Of a DNA stretch of 64,000 bases, positions 62,080 to 64,000 are shown piece after piece; positions within the stretch are counted from its first letter, which is position 1; every line of letters begins with the position of its first letter. Location of the stretch: positions 496,001-560,000 of the forward strand of contig RPFO01000165.1 in the NCBI GenBank assembly GCA_009746045.1, given 5' to 3'. The notes below the pieces were generated by a model. That model was given only the letters and a program-made list of their open reading frames with translations, ran no database searches and was not told where the DNA came from. A program made the translations under genes and the position numbers. The DNA is from Mesostigma viride. Taxonomy: Eukaryota; Streptophyta; Mesostigmatophyceae; Mesostigmatales; Mesostigmataceae.

Positions 62080-62182
62080 GGGGACGGTCCCGGCGCGAAT
62101 ATTTTGGCGCCGAAAAATTCCCGCCAGTACCCACGACCTAAATTGCGTGCGTGAGTGAAAATGCAATATTTCCGGACGAGCC

Positions 62183-62530
62183 ATGGCGGCTACCAGACGA
62201 GATGCCAGACTTGAAACGGAGGCTTTGCGGCGTTTAAAAGCATGGCAAGTCTCGTTCGAATGCCCAGAAAAAGATTTAGATTTCATATTGTCGCGGAAAT
62301 TACTTTTTGAGGCCGGGGCAGCTGCCGAAGACCATACACCTCCGAAATCCGAAAAGGCCCCCAACAACGTGATGCGCCATGCCGCCTATCGCCATTTTGC
62401 GGCTAAAATGGGCTGGCACGATGAGGGTGCGGCCAAGGAACTGCCGAAGGAAGTAGAAACTATAATTAAATATCGTTTTCCGAATGATAAGAAGCCATAT
62501 ACCGGCTTCATTCCGACCGTCGACAGATAG
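62183..62530 (+). CDS. Small accessory ORF of the Kolobok-type element
   Basis: 115 codons: charged N-terminus (MAATRRDARLETEALRRL) and a C-terminal region (AYRHFAAKMGWHDEGAAKEL, IIKYRFPNDKKPY). No recognised family. It precedes the transposase by 45 bp and could be a DNA-binding or regulatory partner. Confidence 0.5.
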   Translation: MAATRRDARLETEALRRLKAWQVSFECPEKDLDFILSRKLLFEAGAAAEDHTPPKSEKAPNNVMRHAAYRHFAAKMGWHDEGAAKELPKEVETIIKYRFPNDKKPYTGFIPTVDR

Positions 62531-62574
62531 ATCGTTTGGGCCAGATTTTAGGGGGGGCGTAGTTTAGGGAGGAA

Positions 62575-64000
62575 ATGGTGCGACCAACAGCAAGAGTGGC
62601 AGCGGCTAAACAGAGGTGGACGAGCACAAGTGGTGGCAGCCTGGCAGCGCGGATAGCCGCGTCAGCGCCAGCGGCTAGGGGACGGGGCAGACCGCCGGGC
62701 GCAGTGAATTTGGCGAACAGAGGGCCAGGACGTCGCATGAAGCAGCAACATAAAGCGGTTGCGAAGCCCAGCGTTACGGCGGACTCTATAGCTACGCAAC
62801 TGCCCAATGCGCCACGGAAGCCCGCCAGCGGTTCAGCAAGCGCGGAAGCAGTCACCCCGAAAAAACATCCCGCAAAGCGCAAGTCTGGGCCGCAGATGCG
62901 GCTGTCATTTTCGCCCCTGGAGCGCGGCAGTAATGGGAAACTTCGCAAGACCGACGTCGGCCTGGACCCTGCCCAAGGCGAGGAATTCGGCACGCCTCGT
63001 TTGATCATCGATGTTGCTGTCTTGGCAGGTATTGTGGCAGCCCAAGCTTGCCCTCGTTGTCACAAGCTCACCTGCAAAACGTTCAAGCAACCTGTCCAGC
63101 GTCCCGGGGATCCACCCTGCATTCTTGTGGCCTGTCAAAACCGCTTCTGCAAGGGCAGCGAGGGTGCACCATACCGCCACACTGTTGCTATCAACGCACC
63201 CGTGGCACAGCTAAGGCAGGCTGCACGCAACCCCATGGCCACTTTGTGGGCTGCGTCCGCTGTTTTCTTTGCTGTCCCACGCCCCACGCTCATGCGGGTA
63301 GCCACGTTCTTGGGGTGGAGTTCCCTTTCGTGGGCAAGGGGAAATGGGGGCGGGATGTGATGCAAGTGGCATCAGAGGTTATCCTTGAACTCAAGCGGGT
63401 CATCGTGCAGAACAGGGAGCAGGCCAGGCTGTATGAGCAAGAGAAGGGGAAGCACCGTGTGGATGCAAAGGGGAGGCAGGGTTGTGACACCTCCATAGAC
63501 GGGTCATGGCTGACTAGGGGGTTCCACTCCTTGTGGGGCCAGCAGTGCCTAATCCACGCAGGCACCAATCTGGTAATCGCACACCATATTAGCTCCAAAT
63601 TCTGTCCCAAGTGTGCAGCAGCCAAGCGCGCAGGCATTCCTGTAGCCCCACATGACAACTGCTGGAATAACACGGAGGGCAGCAGCAGGAGCATGGAGGG
63701 GGAGCGGGCAGTGTATATGCTGGAGGAGCTGCAGTCCTTACAGGCAGGGGTGCGCACGGGCATGGTGATGCATGCAACAGTAGGGGCCCCTGGTGAGAAA
63801 GTGGTTGCAGACAAGCCCCAAGAGCAGCGTTTGTATGCTGCCACGGTTGTGAGTGATGGGGACACCACGTGGTTCGCGCGTGTGCAGCAGTCTGATGCAC
63901 TAAAGGCTAGCAAGCACATCCCCAAGAAGTTGAATGACCTCAACCACCTCTCTGGCACCTTGTATGCTGCACTGCTTCGAGCCAAGAAGGACCACCTGAA
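62575..64000 (+). CDS. Kolobok/Mutator-like transposase, frameshifted and partial
   Basis: Basic, low-complexity N-terminus, then a zinc-binding cluster (CPRCHKLTCK...CILVACQNRFC) and the helical LMRVATFLG. At about 63,305-63,309 the frame shifts by one base and continues: TSIDGSWLTRGFHSLWG (first acidic motif), a CPKC cluster, NCWNNTEGSSRSMEGERAV (conserved Glu), and TVVSDGDTTWFA (second acidic motif). These match the Mutator-like transposase domain typical of Kolobok. The continuation is still open at 64,000. Confidence 0.78.

Larger units (their letters stand above)
62080..64000 (+). mobile_element. Kolobok-type DNA transposon with transposase (runs off the window)
   Basis: Begins GGGGACGGTCCC right after TTAA (62,076-62,079), the target typical of Kolobok elements. 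The start is shared, inverted, with the end of the short element at 50,077-51,969. Carries a small ORF and a transposase. The right end lies beyond the window. Confidence 0.8.

Noticed and set aside
63290-63985. Minus-strand 231-codon frame
   Set aside because: Antisense shadow of the conserved plus-strand transposase core (SIDGSW, NNTEGSS, SDGDTTW).

Overview
This is eukaryotic nuclear DNA built almost entirely from transposable elements. No host gene is recognisable, and no rRNA, complete tRNA or CRISPR array is present. Spliced transposase exons with GT/AG borders, LTR retrotransposons of two superfamilies, a tyrosine-recombinase retrotransposon, LINE fragments and two DNA-transposon superfamilies all point to a eukaryote with a repeat-bloated genome. 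An alga or other protist is the best guess, because the Copia elements carry HGDD in the reverse transcriptase. That is an inference, and I cannot name the organism.

The window is a set of nested insertions that can be dated relative to one another. Outermost is a minus-strand Copia (called C2; 40,511-42,402 plus 53,045-53,476). A plus-strand Copia (C4) appears to sit in its gag; only C4's 3' end is visible (2,273-2,550, 39,172-39,547, 40,503-40,510). C4's LTR holds a minus-strand Copia (C3; 2,551-39,166, target duplication ACTAG) and a palindromic mini-element (39,548-40,497, duplication GAGCT). C3's RT is split by a non-autonomous tyrosine-recombinase-type element (W; 4,147-34,603, no duplication). 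W holds an 11-kb pogo-like DNA transposon (4,467-15,470, TA), a Ty3/Gypsy chromovirus (15,573-25,056, GGAAC) and an intact Copia (C1; 26,265-34,095, CCCCC) with seemingly identical LTRs. C2's LTR holds a plus-strand Copia (C5; 42,403-53,044, CATAT). C5's own 3' LTR is interrupted by a Kolobok-type non-autonomous element and by a LINE 3' fragment.

Right of C2 is a ~21-bp satellite (53,477-55,690) carrying a second W-type element and a second palindromic mini-element. Next comes a near-complete DIRS/PAT-like element on the minus strand (RT, RNase H, a 2A-like motif, tyrosine recombinase). A gag-only LTR retrotransposon interrupts it (58,025-60,812, duplication AACCC), and a Kolobok DNA transposon interrupts its RT start (62,080 to the window end).

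The most unusual biology is in four places. First, the Copia lineage (C1, C3, C5) places a retropepsin-like domain after integrase (gag-INT-PR-RT-RNase H) and has DTN/DTQ active sites. Its LTRs begin AGTT and end AACT. C1, C2 and C5 have an extra ORF before gag, and C1 and C5 have a single in-frame UGA between gag and pol. Second, two mini-elements have (near-)perfect palindromes as terminal repeats and carry a tRNA-like B-box segment. Third, a 2A-like motif lies between RNase H and recombinase in the DIRS-like element. Fourth, an unrecognised 377-residue ORF lies in the env position of the chromovirus.
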